The notes under the pieces are model-generated. The model was not told the DNA's origin, made no database searches, and saw only the letters and a program-made list of their open reading frames with translations. Positions 32,071-42,620 of a stretch of 64,000 bases of DNA are shown here, piece after piece (the stretch's first letter is position 1; each line of letters begins with the position of its first letter). Both the position numbers and the translations under genes were made by a program. Origin of the DNA: Smallanthus sonchifolius (Eukaryota; Streptophyta; Magnoliopsida; Asterales; Asteraceae); the NCBI GenBank assembly GCA_023525975.1, contig CM042030.1, forward strand, positions 22,624,350 to 22,688,349, written 5' to 3'.

Positions 32071-32745
32071 AGTTAAGAAACCAAATAAAAAATATGACTA
32101 GAATACACATTTCAGGTCAAACTAATACATACATATATATTCATACAAAAAATACACATACATATGCATATATACGTCAACATACACATTTCGAGTCAAA
32201 CGAGTCAAACGGTTCGTGTTAATTCGTACTACTAACATACATACATACACACACAAGTTAAGAAACCAAATAAACAATTTGACTAGCATACACATTTCAG
32301 GTCAAACCAATATATACATATATATATATTTATACAAAAATAGACATACATATGCATATATACGTAAACACAAACACATTTCGAGTCGAACGAGTCAAAC
32401 AGTTCGTGTTCGTATTACTAACAATATATACATACATACATACATACACACAAGTTAAGAAATTACCAAATAAACAATATGACTAGCATACACATTTCAG
32501 GTCAAACCAATATATACTTATATATATTTATACAAAAATAGGTATACATATGCATATATACATAAACATAGACACATTTCTAGTCAAACGGTTCGTGTTC
32601 ATATTACTAACATATATATACATACATACATATACACACAAGTTAAGAAATCAAATAAACAATATGACTAGCATACACATTTCGGGTCAAACCAGTACAT
32701 ACATATATGTTTATACAAAAATAGACAAACCTACATATACGTCTA
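32071..32745. repeat. Tandem repeat, about 190 bp unit, 3.5 copies
   Basis: Units begin at AGTTAAGAAA at 32071, 32256, 32453 and 32641 (periods 185, 197 and 188). Each has ACTAGCATACACATTTC, GGTCAAACC and runs of CATA and TATA, and ends before the next AGTTAAGAAA. The last copy is partial. Within each unit a second GAGTCAAACG-type word follows. Confidence 0.85.
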
Positions 32746-32789
32746 ACTAAATTAAACTTAAAACATTCAAAACCATACTATATAACATA

Positions 32790-33088
32790 CTAGGTTAAAA
32801 TCCCGTGTATTACACGGGTTAAATAAATATAATATTATATATTAAGTAATAAAAAATTTATTTTTTAAAAACTCGTGTTTTACACGGGTTGAATAAACCC
32901 GTGAAATACAATATAATCTGTTAATCAGAAGATTTATTAATACAAACATTAGTATTTTCTTTAAAAGTTTATTAATATTATTGGATAGTGGTGTAATTAA
33001 TAGGAGAGAGAAACGGGAAAAAAATGATGAGAATGAATGTGGATGCGACACGTGACACATAAAACCTTTATTTATTATATAGTATAGA
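32790..33088 (-). mobile_element. Helitron, non-autonomous, 299 bp, complete
   Basis: On the minus strand the 5' end is TCTATACTATATAATAAAT after a host A, and the 3' end is the hairpin CCCGTGTAATACACGGG followed by ATTTTAACCTAG and a host T. This is the A-TC...CTAG-T structure of Helitrons. It has no Rep or helicase gene. A second, internal copy of the 3' hairpin (ACCCGTGTAAAACACGAG) lies at about 32871-32890. Confidence 0.88.
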
Positions 33089-33129
33089 TAAACAAGGTTA
33101 AATAACAATTAAAACACCAATTTCACACA

Positions 33130-33876
33130 AATACATATAGGGCTGTAATCGAGTCGAGTCAAGCCGAGCCAGGCTTGGCTCGAGCTCGAGCTCGAAATTA
33201 AACGAGCCAGTTCGGCTCGGCTCGATTTTGTTTTTCGAGCTGAAAAGTTGAGCTCGAGCTCGACTCGTGGCTCGTCGAGCTAGCTCGTGTATTTTTATTT
33301 TTTTTATTTTTATACACATTAATATACGTATAAAAGACAAAAAAAAATATTTTCTTACCAGTTTGAAGTTTTGTGGTCTTCAAAAATCTGAATAGCTGTA
33401 AGAGACAATATATAAAATACAAAAAAAATAGGTATATACAACAGTCAAAATGGACGGCTTGAGTAACGGGTCAAAACATGTAACTTTTTGTAATATATAA
33501 AAGACAAAAAAAAAACATTTTCAACATACACAACCAAAAACTTATAAACTATAGAGTAAATACAACAGTAAATAAAGTAACATTTTAGTCTAAAACTTAG
33601 AGTACTTAAAAACAAATGTAATAAAAAATGAAAGCAACAGACTTCAAATATATAAACCAAAAAGTTTAGACAAGCCCACGAGGCACGAGCCGAGCCAACC
33701 GAGCTCGAGCTCGGCTCGATTACAATTCGAGCCAGTTCGGTTCGGCTCGATTACAATTCGAGTCAGCTCGGTTCGGCTCGTTTACACATGAGCTTCTTTC
33801 GAGCCGAGCTTTTTCCGAGGTTTTTTTGAGCGAATTTCAAGCGAGCCACAGGCTTTTTGAACAGCCTAAATACATA
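33130..33876. mobile_element. Element G: hAT-like non-autonomous transposon
   Basis: The element is 33138-33868 (731 bp) between perfect eight-base duplications AATACATA (33130-33137 and 33869-33876). The left end is TAGGGCTGTAATCGAG; the right end, complemented, is TAGGCTGTTCAAAAAGCC. Subterminal parts carry many GAGCCGAGCTCG-type words, as in element E. ORFs on its minus strand have no domain. Confidence 0.85.
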
Positions 33877-34823
33877 CATAATACATCTTATAAATCATAA
33901 CTTCATGTTAATTAACATCCAAATTTTACACAAATACATACATAATACATATAAACAATGTTAAATAACAATTGAAACACCAATTTCACACAAATACATT
34001 CCAAATACATACATAATACATTTAATGTCTTCGAAACCACAAAACACCCAATTTCACACAAATATATATATAATACGTTCAAATTTCTTTTTCAAATAGT
34101 AATGGGGATGAGATGTCATCGAGAAAGCCCTGCTCTAACCTTCAAGACTTCCACTTTCTTAAAAAAAATCACCTACATATGATTTGGATTACGATAATTC
34201 ACTAACTAGGGGAAAACTCTCAAAAAAAAAAAATTGCATACATTTTAAACAAGATGACTAGTGGTGGTGGAGGTGGAACTCAGTAGTGGACGACGGTGAA
34301 CGATGATGGCAGCGGAAAGAAGTCGGAAGCAGGAGAGTAAAAGAGTGTGTGTGAAATGAGGGGTCAAAAGCCAGGATAAAAAGTTCGCTGATAGGTCTGG
34401 TGGGACTTTTACCGACGACATGTCGTCGTGATATAACTCAAAAATAAAGAATTTATTATATAATAACTATTAAAAAAATTATTATTTAACCATTTTACCG
34501 ACGACAAGTTGTCGGTACAGCGTGGATAAAAGAAAAGGGAAAAATTAAATTAAATAGTTTTGATAAAAGAAAAGGAAAAAATAAAATTAAATGGGTTTGT
34601 ACTGACATCACCTCATCGATACAAGTTTTGGGATGCTGCCACACTTTTGGTGGATTCCCGCTTGATGTATACCGACGATTTATCGTCGGGACAGGGGGTA
34701 AGAAAGATAAAAAAATTTGCCAGGCCCTTCGCCGACGACATGTCGTCGGGAAAGGGGTACCTGTGCTGACGAATTGATGTGGTCGAGACAGTGCCGTCGT
34801 ATCTGAGTAACATTCTTTTAGTG

Positions 34824-34994
34824 ATTAGAGACGAAATTTAAAATGCATTTCTTTTCTTTTTTTTCACTGTGATTTTCTCCAATCTATCAGTGATCACTCA
34901 ACATAGATCAGCGACAACGACGTATATTTATAGATTTTTTTTATTTTGTCGGATCCATTAGTGATCTTTAATGGAATCAAGTTTTGTAGTAGTG
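34824..34994. mobile_element. Second CACTA-type right end
   Basis: Ends, complemented, in CACTACTACAAAACTTG. GATC-containing words (CAGTGATCACTCAAC, TTAGTGATCTTTAAT) recur within it. It looks like the end of another CACTA family abutting or interrupted by the first. Confidence 0.45.
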
Positions 34995-35332
34995 ATTAGA
35001 GTTAATTGCATAAATGGCTCATGTGGTTTGATCAAATTGCATGTTTGTGAAATACCCTACTTTTATCTCATTATTTTATCAGAGTTATTAAGCGAAATTT
35101 GGTCCCAGATTTTTCAAAACCTTGTCACCATAGTGACATATGTATATTTTATTATAAATATTGTTTTACATACAATATTATATTACACATGTGATCTAGG
35201 GATTCTTTGCTCCGTTTGGTCACGTCCTCAGGAAGCTTTATTCGACATGCCTTTTTCTTGTACTGTTTGGAAAACATTTTCACATTAGCTTACGCTAAGT
35301 AAGTATACTGCGTTTCTTTATTTAATATTCAT

Positions 35333-35600
35333 TTTAGGCCCTTCTGTCTCATAGGCTCGGCGCCTTAACCAGACCCTTCCACCTATAGACTTTACACCTT
35401 TTATTTAGGCCCTTCCGCCCGTAAGCTCGACACCTTTTCATTTTCATTCATAAGGCCCTTCCGTCCCGTAGACTCGGCACCTTTTTAGTTTCATTCATAC
35501 GACACTTCCGTCCTGTAGACTCGACACCCTTTGTTCTTTAACCCCGTAGGTTATTCATTTACAAGGCCCTTTCGCCCCGTAGGCTCGGCACCTTGTTTCC
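35333..35600. repeat. Minisatellite, about six units of 37-62 bp
   Basis: Units contain AGGCCCTTCCGTCCCGTAGA followed by CTCGGCACCTT and a T-rich tail. The units differ in length and in several bases. They lie in solo LTR J. Confidence 0.75.
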
Positions 35601-35730
35601 CATTGGGACCTTGAGTGTCATTGACTCACAGCCTCCCAATTTATCAAGCATTTATTCATGTCGTGCATGTTTACTTTATCATGCATGTTTATGCTTGATT
35701 TAATCACAACCAGTCCTCACCTTAAAACTT

Positions 35731-36240
35731 CGTAATGGTTTCTCTATGATGCACTAAAGAGGTTTTATATATATGGTGTACCAGCGGCGTACCCACCACT
35801 CCTTTAACACTTCGTGAATACTCCGTTACTTCATTTTAGGGTTTTAGACTCTTTCCCATCACACATTTACATTTAACACATATTGCATGATTTATTATCA
35901 TGCATTCACGCATTCACATTCATCACGTATTGCATGATTGCGTATGATGCATATCATGATCTCTTGTCATGCTTTCATCCCATCCCTACTCTAATTCCTT
36001 GTAAAGGTTTCTCCATTATACATTAAAGAGATTTATATATAGGGTGTACCAGCGGCGTACCCACCACCCCTTTAATGTCTCATGAATACTCCTTTATTCG
36101 TGCCATGCTTTTTACCTTTTAGTCTATACCCCTAAAACTTTGTAATGGTTTCACCACGAGGTATCAAAGGGGTTTACATATAGGGTGTACCAGCGACGTA
36201 CCCACCACCCCTTTGATATCTCGTGGATACTCCATTATTC
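35731..36240 (-). other. Three long hairpins with a common apical core
   Basis: Copies at 35731-35830, 36000-36100 and 36141-36240. Each has the core GGTGTACCAGCGRCGTACCC then ACCAC in the loop region, framed by complementary arms that differ between copies. In copy three, 36155-36172 pairs with 36208-36225 over 18 positions with one G-T pair. In copy two, ACATTAAAG pairs with CTTTAATGT. Outer pairs include GTAATGG with CCGTTAC or CCATTAT. A fourth copy lies in element N at 56458-56572. Function unknown; structure is read by eye. Confidence 0.65.
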
Positions 36241-36450
36241 CAGTTTAGTGTTTAAGCTAATCCCCTATTTCCCTCGTACCTTAGTTTACACATAACAAGT
36301 AATTACATAAACATGTAAATCATGAGATTAGGTACGGGTCCAGTGTACTTACTATAATCTTGGGTTGTTTCCTATGCTCGGTTTCTCGCTTTAAAGTTTC
36401 TTCGAACTCGAACATCGGTCGCATCGTACCTCACTTGCATTTATATGTAA

Positions 36451-37960
36451 TGCACCGGGTCGCTTAATCCTCCTCAGATTCGTTTGTGTGTATAAGTGTT
36501 TGTGTTTGTTGTGTGAAAAGAGAACGAAAAATGGCTCAATTTATAGGCTGAGTTAGTCGGAGTAGCGGACCGTTAGACACCGCCCATCTACCAACTGTCT
36601 TGCGTATTGCCCACATAGAAGTCCGCTACCTAGATTGCGGCGTGGCGGACCGTTATGGGTTTGGTATTGATCCTTCATAGGGCTGAGTCATCAGACACGC
36701 ATCATTGCCTTTGTCCACACGTAGCGGACCCTTAGGGACCTATAACGGTCCGCTACCGTCCCAACTTTTAGATTTTTGCACTTTTAGTCCATGAACTTTG
36801 GACTATTTACATTCTAGCCCTTGTACTTTATATTTTCTTGAAAATTTCGGGTGTTACAGTTTGACCCCCAGGTTTTAAAAATTATAAATTTAGCCCAAAC
36901 TTTTGAGACCTGATTGCGCCTTTAGCCCCTGATGTTAATACCAGTTAGTTTTTAACGGAAAGTTAGCCCATGTGTCATCAATGTGACTTACAATTACAAA
37001 CTTAATCTTAAAAGTGAGTTAAAAGCAGTAAAAATCTATTATTTTGGAATGAACCTCTTTCGGGCTTCCTCTTGTTCCCTTCTCGCCTCCTCTTCATCCT
37101 CCTCCCTCTTTCGGGCTTCCTTTTGCTCCCTTCTCGCCTACTCTTCCTCCTCCCTCTTTCGGCTCGCCTCCTTTTCTTGCTGCCTAGCTTCCTCCTCCTC
37201 TTCTCTCTTCCTTTATTCCTTCTCTTTTTGCTCTTCTTTCATCAACCTTTCTTCTTCCTCCGCACAAGAGGTGCATTCCAAAATAATACTTTCACAGTAG
37301 TGGACGGCGGTGAATGAAACTTATATGTACTGCACCGAACCGCACTCGCAGTGTACCGTACTCTCACTTATATGTACTGCACCGGGTTGCTTAATCCTCC
37401 TCAGATTTGTTTGTGTTTTTTGTGTGAAAAGTGAACGGAAAATAGCTCAATTTATAGGCTGAGTTCGTCGGGAGTAGCGGACCGTTAGACAGATCGGTAG
37501 CAGTCCGCTACCGCCCATCTGCCAACTGTCTTGCGTATCGCCCACATATCGGACCGTTAAGCGCTTGGGTAGCGGTTCGCTACCCAAATTGCGGGGTGGC
37601 GGACAGTTATGGGTTTGGTAGCGATCCGTCATAGTCATTCCCTTTGTCCACACGTAGCGGACCCTTAGGGACCTGTTACGGTCCGCTACCGTCCCAACTT
37701 TAATATTTTTTCTTTTTTAGTCCCTGAACTTTGGACTAGTTACATTCTAGACCCTGCACTTTATATTTTCTTGAAAATTTCGGGTGTTACAGTTTGGCCC
37801 CCAAGTTTTAAAAATTGTAAATTTAGCCCAAACTTTTGAGACCTGATTTCGCCTTTAGCCTCTGATGTTAACACCAGTTAGTTTTTAACGGAAAGTTAGC
37901 CCAAGTGTCATCCACGTGACTTACAATTACAAACTTACTCTTAAAAGTGATTTAAAAGTA
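36451..37960. repeat. Direct duplication of LTR J end plus foldback arm
   Basis: 36451-37030 and 37372-37975 are direct repeats. Each holds the end of LTR J (CACCGGG, TTATAGGCTGAGTT, word array, GGGTGTTACA) followed by GTTTG and the foldback arm. The duplication includes the LTR-to-target junction, so it happened after J inserted. The words AGCGGACCGTTA and GGTCCGCTACC fill 36549-36760 and 37470-37690. Between the copies is pyrimidine-rich sequence (37045-37270) that in reverse reads as a Glu/Arg-rich helix; it may be a captured fragment. Confidence 0.75.
37449..37456 (-). promoter_or_regulatory. TATA box of LTR J, duplicated copy
   Basis: TATAAATT on the minus strand. The first copy is at 36538-36545. 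In both, the palindromic word array is immediately upstream on the minus strand. Confidence 0.5.
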
Positions 37961-38451
37961 GTAAAACAAATTAGTGATTTTAACTGATTTTTTTTAATGA
38001 TTTTTACCATTTTTTATTGATTTTCTAACGACTTTTACTGATTTTAACTCATTTTTATAGTTAAGTTTGCAATCGTAAGTCACGTGGATGACACATGGGC
38101 TAACTTTTCGTTAAAAACTAACAGGTGTTAACATCAAAGGTTAAAGGCGCTACAAGATCTCAAAAGTTTGGGCTAAATTTGCAATGTTAAAACGTGAGAG
38201 CCAAACATGCAATTTGATCAAACCACATGGGCCATTTATGCAATTAACTCTCGTGATTATTTTAACTCGATAAATACAAAAATTATAGTGTTTGATCGAT
38301 TTCTTTGAAAAAGACGTGGCACGTAAAAAGAAATGGGGAAATTAAGTTGTTTTGAAACAATCACCTGTGCGCCAGTATTTTTGTATTTATCGAGTTTATG
38401 CATGCATGCTTACGGATCGAAGGCTTTGGTGTTGTCAGATTACGTGAGAGC

Positions 38452-39865
38452 ATGGGTGATGACAATGACAAGACTGAAATATCAGCATCTGCATCGTCAA
38501 TGCCGGATGACGATTCATCTTGTTACGGAACAGAAGATGAAGATGATATACGGATATAATTGGGTCCAAAGATGAGCATCAGAGAACATCTTGAAAAAGA
38601 CAAGGTTATAATTAATTAATTAATTAACTAGTGTTCTAATTAACTCTTCTTCTGATCATTCTGTTCGTTCATTTATATATATATTGGTTGCTGTTATAAG
38701 TTCAGGATGATGAGAGCTTGAGAAGATGGAAAGAACAGTTGCTAGGAGGCCTTGATGTCACAGAAGTTAAAGGTATTTGATCTCTCATGCATGAATTTTG
38801 ATCACATTATATATGATCTGTTTTTGTTGTACCTATTTAGATCATGAGGAACCAGATGTGAAGATACTTGACCTTACAATCGTGGCTGATGGCAGACCTG
38901 ATGTTGTTCTTGAAATCCCAAAGGGCAGGAACCCTAAGGGCCCTTGGTTTACCCTAAAAGAAGGTTGTAAATACCATTTGAGATTCACCATCGAGGTCAG
39001 CAACGACATCGTGTGTGGACTTAGGTACACCAACACGGTCTGGAAAACTGGTATCAAGGGTCAGTATATATATGTAATCATGAATGTGTGTATATGTTCT
39101 TCTAATTTTACCATTCCACCTAATGAATCATCTTTTTTCTTAATAGTTGAAAACTGGAGAGAGATGCTTGGAACATTTAGCCCTCAACCCGAGCCCTATG
39201 TACATGAGATGCCTGAAGAGACAACTCTGTTTTGCTCGAGGATCGTATCACACAAAAACAAAGGTAATAACTTAACGTCCTAGCGCTACATCATCGAGCT
39301 CTCATTATTGGAGAATTGATTTCCTCTTACATTGATATGTCGATAAAGCCACCGTCGATGATTTGTTGGTGAAACACTCTTGTTCTTAGGCTATGTGTTA
39401 TCCCTTACGGAGTGTGACAAAAAAATGCAGCTGAGTAGATGCCACGTAGGAAGTGGGTCACACTCACTAAACATGTGTTATGGGTTAGTGGGTGTGAGAA
39501 AAAGAGATACTGATATGTAATATTGTGGTTGGTGGATGAAAATAAAAAATAAAAAATAAAAAATAAAAAACTCTTACCTTGCCCCATGCTCGTTAGCAGC
39601 CTCATGGAGGCACCCTCACTCCTGCCCCACAGGGGCTGTGTTTCATGCCCAATGCCCCTCCACTCACGGACCCATAACACAGGCTCACGGTGAAGTATTT
39701 GATAGTGTTCCGTCAATAATCTCGTCTTTGTAGCGTGTTTTCCTTGATTTCAATGTGCACCTCATTCATTTCTTTCTATTTTGTATTCAGTTTGTGGATG
39801 ATGACAACAATTGCTACTTGGAGCTGAACTACACTTTCGAAATCCGTAAAGAATGGGCCAGCTAA
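38452..39865 (+). pseudogene. Rho GDP-dissociation inhibitor (RhoGDI) pseudogene
   Basis: Five exon-like blocks with GT-AG borders: 38452-38604, 38706-38772, 38841-39059, 39147-39263 and 39791-39865. Segments are MPDDDSSCYGTEDEDD, REHLEKDKDDESLRRWKEQL, EPDVKILDLTIVADGRPDVV, NPKGPWFTLKEGCKYHLRFT, YTNTVWKTGIK, MLGTFSPQPEPYVHEMPEET and VDDDNNCYLELNYTFEIRKE. RhoGDIs hold prenylated ROP/Rac GTPases in the cytosol through this immunoglobulin-like fold. An in-frame TAA (38557-38559, in DDIRI-stop-LGPK, where the family has Gln) and an apparent 8-base deletion after PEETT that shifts FARGSY out of frame show it cannot make the usual protein. The N-terminus is also short. The retained introns show that it is not a processed copy. 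Confidence 0.88.
39388..39687. mobile_element. MITE in the last RhoGDI intron
   Basis: The left end GGCTATGTGTTATCCCTTAC and the complement of the right end, GAGCCTGTGTTATGGGTCCG, are imperfect inverted repeats. The interior includes an (AAAAAT)n run at 39540-39570. The target duplication is unclear. Confidence 0.5.
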
Positions 39866-40536
39866 CTAGACCAACATTGATCACATAATCACATACACTT
39901 CTATGGCTCGATGAATAATCAAGACATTGTCTTTGTGGCTGATACCGCCATTTTCTGAAAGCTGGTCATTGATGGTAGCTCGTTCTTTTGGTATTTTATA
40001 ACTCTAAATGTGTAGCTGTAGTTGATTCTATTGTCCTAATTATTACTTTCGGGTTGGAGTATACTTCTTATTATTATACACATATTATATATAACTAAAA
40101 AGACGATAAAGAAATGGAAAGGAATAAATTAAATTTTGGGGAAATCATATGTGATAGCATAAAAATTAAGGTTGTACACAAGGCGGTTCCGTTTTGACTC
40201 ATAACCGAATCAAAATCAAAATTTTTCAGTTAACAGATTTTAAAAACCGACCAGTTTCTAGTTAATTTGGTACTAACAGGGTTATTGAAGGTTTTAATTC
40301 GGTTCAGTTCAGTTAAGATTATGATGGTGACGTTGGCTGGAATGTTTTAATGTTTTATATAGGTGTAATAAATTAATTTAAACATCGATTTAATTAAATT
40401 GATGTTTGGTGTATGCCTTATTTATTTCTTTTTTGTTTTTTCTTTTCATCTTTTAAACGTTTTGTTATGTCTTATCAGTCATTTTTGTTTCGTAGCCAAC
40501 GGGGACAATGCCAATAATTCAATTTGTAAATCTATA
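39866..40536. other. Flank of RhoGDI pseudogene; no gene
   Basis: AT-rich. Around 40190-40320, words such as AACCGAATCAAAATCAAAAT and TTTTAATTCGGTTCAGTTCA are partly inverted and suggest a decayed DNA element. Nothing else is supported. Confidence 0.35.
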
Positions 40537-41296
40537 TCTATAATCCATACTATATAATAAATAAAAGGTTTTTTAGTGCCACGTGTCGTCTCCATATTTA
40601 TTCTCATTATTTTTTCCCGTCTCTCTCTCTTATTTAATGCACTTCTATCTTTAAATAATAATATATATTTAAAAAAATATTAGTTATACTAATAAAACAC
40701 ATTTATTTTAAATTATCTCTTCTTATAAGAAACTTTAAAATTTAATTATGTAACTTTTATTTCAGTTAAATAGTAATTGAAATTCAAATTACATTAAATA
40801 GTAATTAACGTATTTTCGAAACCCAATTATATATTAATTTTTACATATTTTGAGTTTGTGTATATCCGTAGTATATGTAATATATTTTTACACCTGTAAA
40901 ATATATACATAAAGATTTAAAATTTTTAAATATTGATATCTTTCACCCCGTGTGTAGACACGGGATCTAAACTAGTATATAATAAATAAAGGTTTTTCAT
41001 GCCACATGTCATCTTCACATTCGTTTTCACCATTTTTTTCCCGCATCTCTCTCTTATAAATACACTTCTATCTTTTAATAATAATATATTTAAAAAAAAA
41101 TACTAATCTATATATTATATTAATAAATAAATCTACTGACATATTTTGACGAGTGTATGTGTTAACAAATTATACTGTATTCCACGGGTTTGTTTAACCC
41201 GTGTAAAACACGAGTTTTAAAAAAAATATTTTTTTATTATTTAATATATAATATTATATTTATTCAACCCGTATAATACACGAGATTTTAACCTAG
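40537..41296 (+). mobile_element. Helitron (outer), split by a second Helitron
   Basis: The 5' end TCTATAA (40537-40543) is separated by the inner Helitron from its continuation TATATAATAAATAAAGG at 40976. The 3' end is ACCCGTATAATACACGAG followed by ATTTTAACCTAG (41293-41296) and a host T. Without the insert the outer copy is about 330 bp and has no gene. Confidence 0.72.
40544..40975 (+). mobile_element. Helitron (inner), 432 bp
   Basis: The 5' end TCCATACTATATAATAAAT follows an A; the 3' hairpin CCCGTGT-GTAG-ACACGGG (40947-40964) is followed by ATCTAAACTAG and a T. It is inserted between A and T within the first eight bases of the outer Helitron. It has no gene. Confidence 0.82.
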
Positions 41297-42291
41297 TACA
41301 TATATATATATATCATGAAATATATAATACTGTACTGATAGCCCAAGTGAATACGAAGATTTACAAAATTACTTGTAGAAATAAGTTATAATAATGTGAC
41401 GATAAATAATATTAAATTTAAAGAAAATCAAAGCGTTTTAATAATTAAATAGAAAACAACACATGTAATAGCTTAATCATGGGAAGTTATAAATTTATAA
41501 TTTATGAGCAAAATATAACTAAATCCAGTCTTACAATCTCATTGAAAGTAAAGGAAATAATAACGTAAAATTTTGAAATGGTATAAACCATAATCACATC
41601 GTATCACATTATTATTCATCTTATAAAAAAAAACTCAATAAAGCCGTTCAAAGGAAAATAAATAACTCACCACAACCACAACCACAACCGAGTTATGTTA
41701 GTATGAGAAATAACTTAATTTGAGCAAATCATATGATTGAAAATAAAACTAGTTTAAGCTTCATTTGATTAGTAGTATATATGGAGCTTAATATTTAAGA
41801 TCTTAAATTAAAAGAACAAGAAATGGTTGCTTGACAGCAAAACAATATATAAATCACATCGACAAAAAGTAGATATCTATGTTTTTGACTTTTTGTTGGG
41901 CACGAAATCGCATATTTAAATTTCTAAATAGAAAATTGTTTAGATTTCTCATAAAAAATCTAAAGTTATGTTTGTAGCTCAAATATTATAGTGTAATGAT
42001 CATAAGCATCACTATGTAAAATATTGACTGTATTTTTTTATCATCATGTTCTAATTGTAAGTCAACAGAGCATCTACTCATCATGTACCAAGTTAGATTT
42101 TTAACTGGTTAACAAAACATTTTGTGACCATATAATAAGTTAGAAGTTGCAACAATTAAATGGTAAATTAAGTGTTATGTATTGTGAGTTAGTAGAATAA
42201 CCTATTCACCAAGTAATTGTTCTATTTACCTTACATACACTTGCATTTCTATACGAAACTACATGAAGAATTTCAACTAGTTGTTGAGTAT
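41297..42291. other. AT-rich DNA; no gene or element recognised
   Basis: About 1 kb without ORFs of note, without clear inverted ends and without similarity to the other repeats in this window. Confidence 0.5.
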
Positions 42292-42620
42292 CACTAGTAC
42301 AAAGCTTGTTTTTGGAGGCGGTCAAAAAAAAGTTTTTTATAGCGGTTTTGAGGTGGTTTCATAGGAACCGCTTCAAAAAATCAAATTCCCTTAAAAACCC
42401 CAAAGTCTTTCTCCCTCCCCTCATGCAACAACTTCCACTTTAACTTATTTCTTGGTTCATGCTCATAAGAAATTCTCGCTCAGGCGTACTTTAGTGGTTT
42501 ATATGATGTTCTAATTTTTATTATAAACAGTTTTGAGTCATGACGTCAGATCCAAAATTCTGAAATTGTCCATTTGGCGTTGCTAGGGCTTTTCACTAGA
42601 GGGATGTAAGGCCTTTTTTC
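42292..42620. mobile_element. CACTA-type left end fragment
   Basis: CACTAGTACAAAGCTTG is a usual CACTA terminus. It is followed by repeated GGCGGT, GCGGTTTTGAGGTGGTT and AACCGCTT words (42315-42380), as in subterminal repeats. No opposite end was found. 42400-42620 holds nothing further that I recognise. Confidence 0.55.

Larger units (their letters stand above)
30010..34823 (-). mobile_element. CACTA (En/Spm-type) transposon, decayed
   Basis: The left end is CACTACAAGAAAGTTGG; the right end, complemented, is CACTAAAAGAATGTTAC. Subterminal words of the type CGACGACATGTCGTCGG recur near 30070, 30110, 34416, 34500, 34675 and 34735, as in CACTA elements. A TNP2-like transposase remnant lies inside on the minus strand. 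The three-base flanks (TAT and ATT) do not match, so the target duplication has decayed or the ends belong to different copies. It holds a tandem repeat, a Helitron and a hAT-like element. Confidence 0.8.
35043..36863 (-). mobile_element. Solo LTR J (35048-36858)
   Basis: The 1811-bp LTR runs TGAAATACCC to GGGTGTTACA and is flanked by the perfect five-base duplication GTTTG (35043-35047 and 36859-36863). Its sense strand is taken as minus, because TATAAATT on the minus strand (36538-36545) lies just downstream of a palindromic word array (36549-36760). The LTR holds a six-unit minisatellite and three long hairpins. No internal region or second complete LTR is present. Confidence 0.85.
34998..38251. 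mobile_element. Element R: long-TIR foldback element, interrupted
   Basis: The left terminus AGAGTTAATTGCATAAATGG and onward to GCATGTTTG (34998-35047) is the inverted complement of 38202-38251, over 50 bases with very few mismatches. The inverted arms continue: 36859-37010 and 37792-37950 (TTTAGCCCAAACTTTTGAG) are the complement of 38040-38200. The interior therefore consists mainly of foldback arms. Solo LTR J interrupts the left arm. Flanks share GTGATT on both sides, a possible target duplication. No transposase. Confidence 0.72.

Noticed and set aside
35731..36240. Hammerhead ribozyme or retrozyme
   Set aside because: The conserved CUGAUGA and GAAA parts are absent on both strands around the hairpins.
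37045..37317. Plus-strand Ser/Leu-rich ORFs as genes
   Set aside because: They are translations of a simple pyrimidine-rich repeat.
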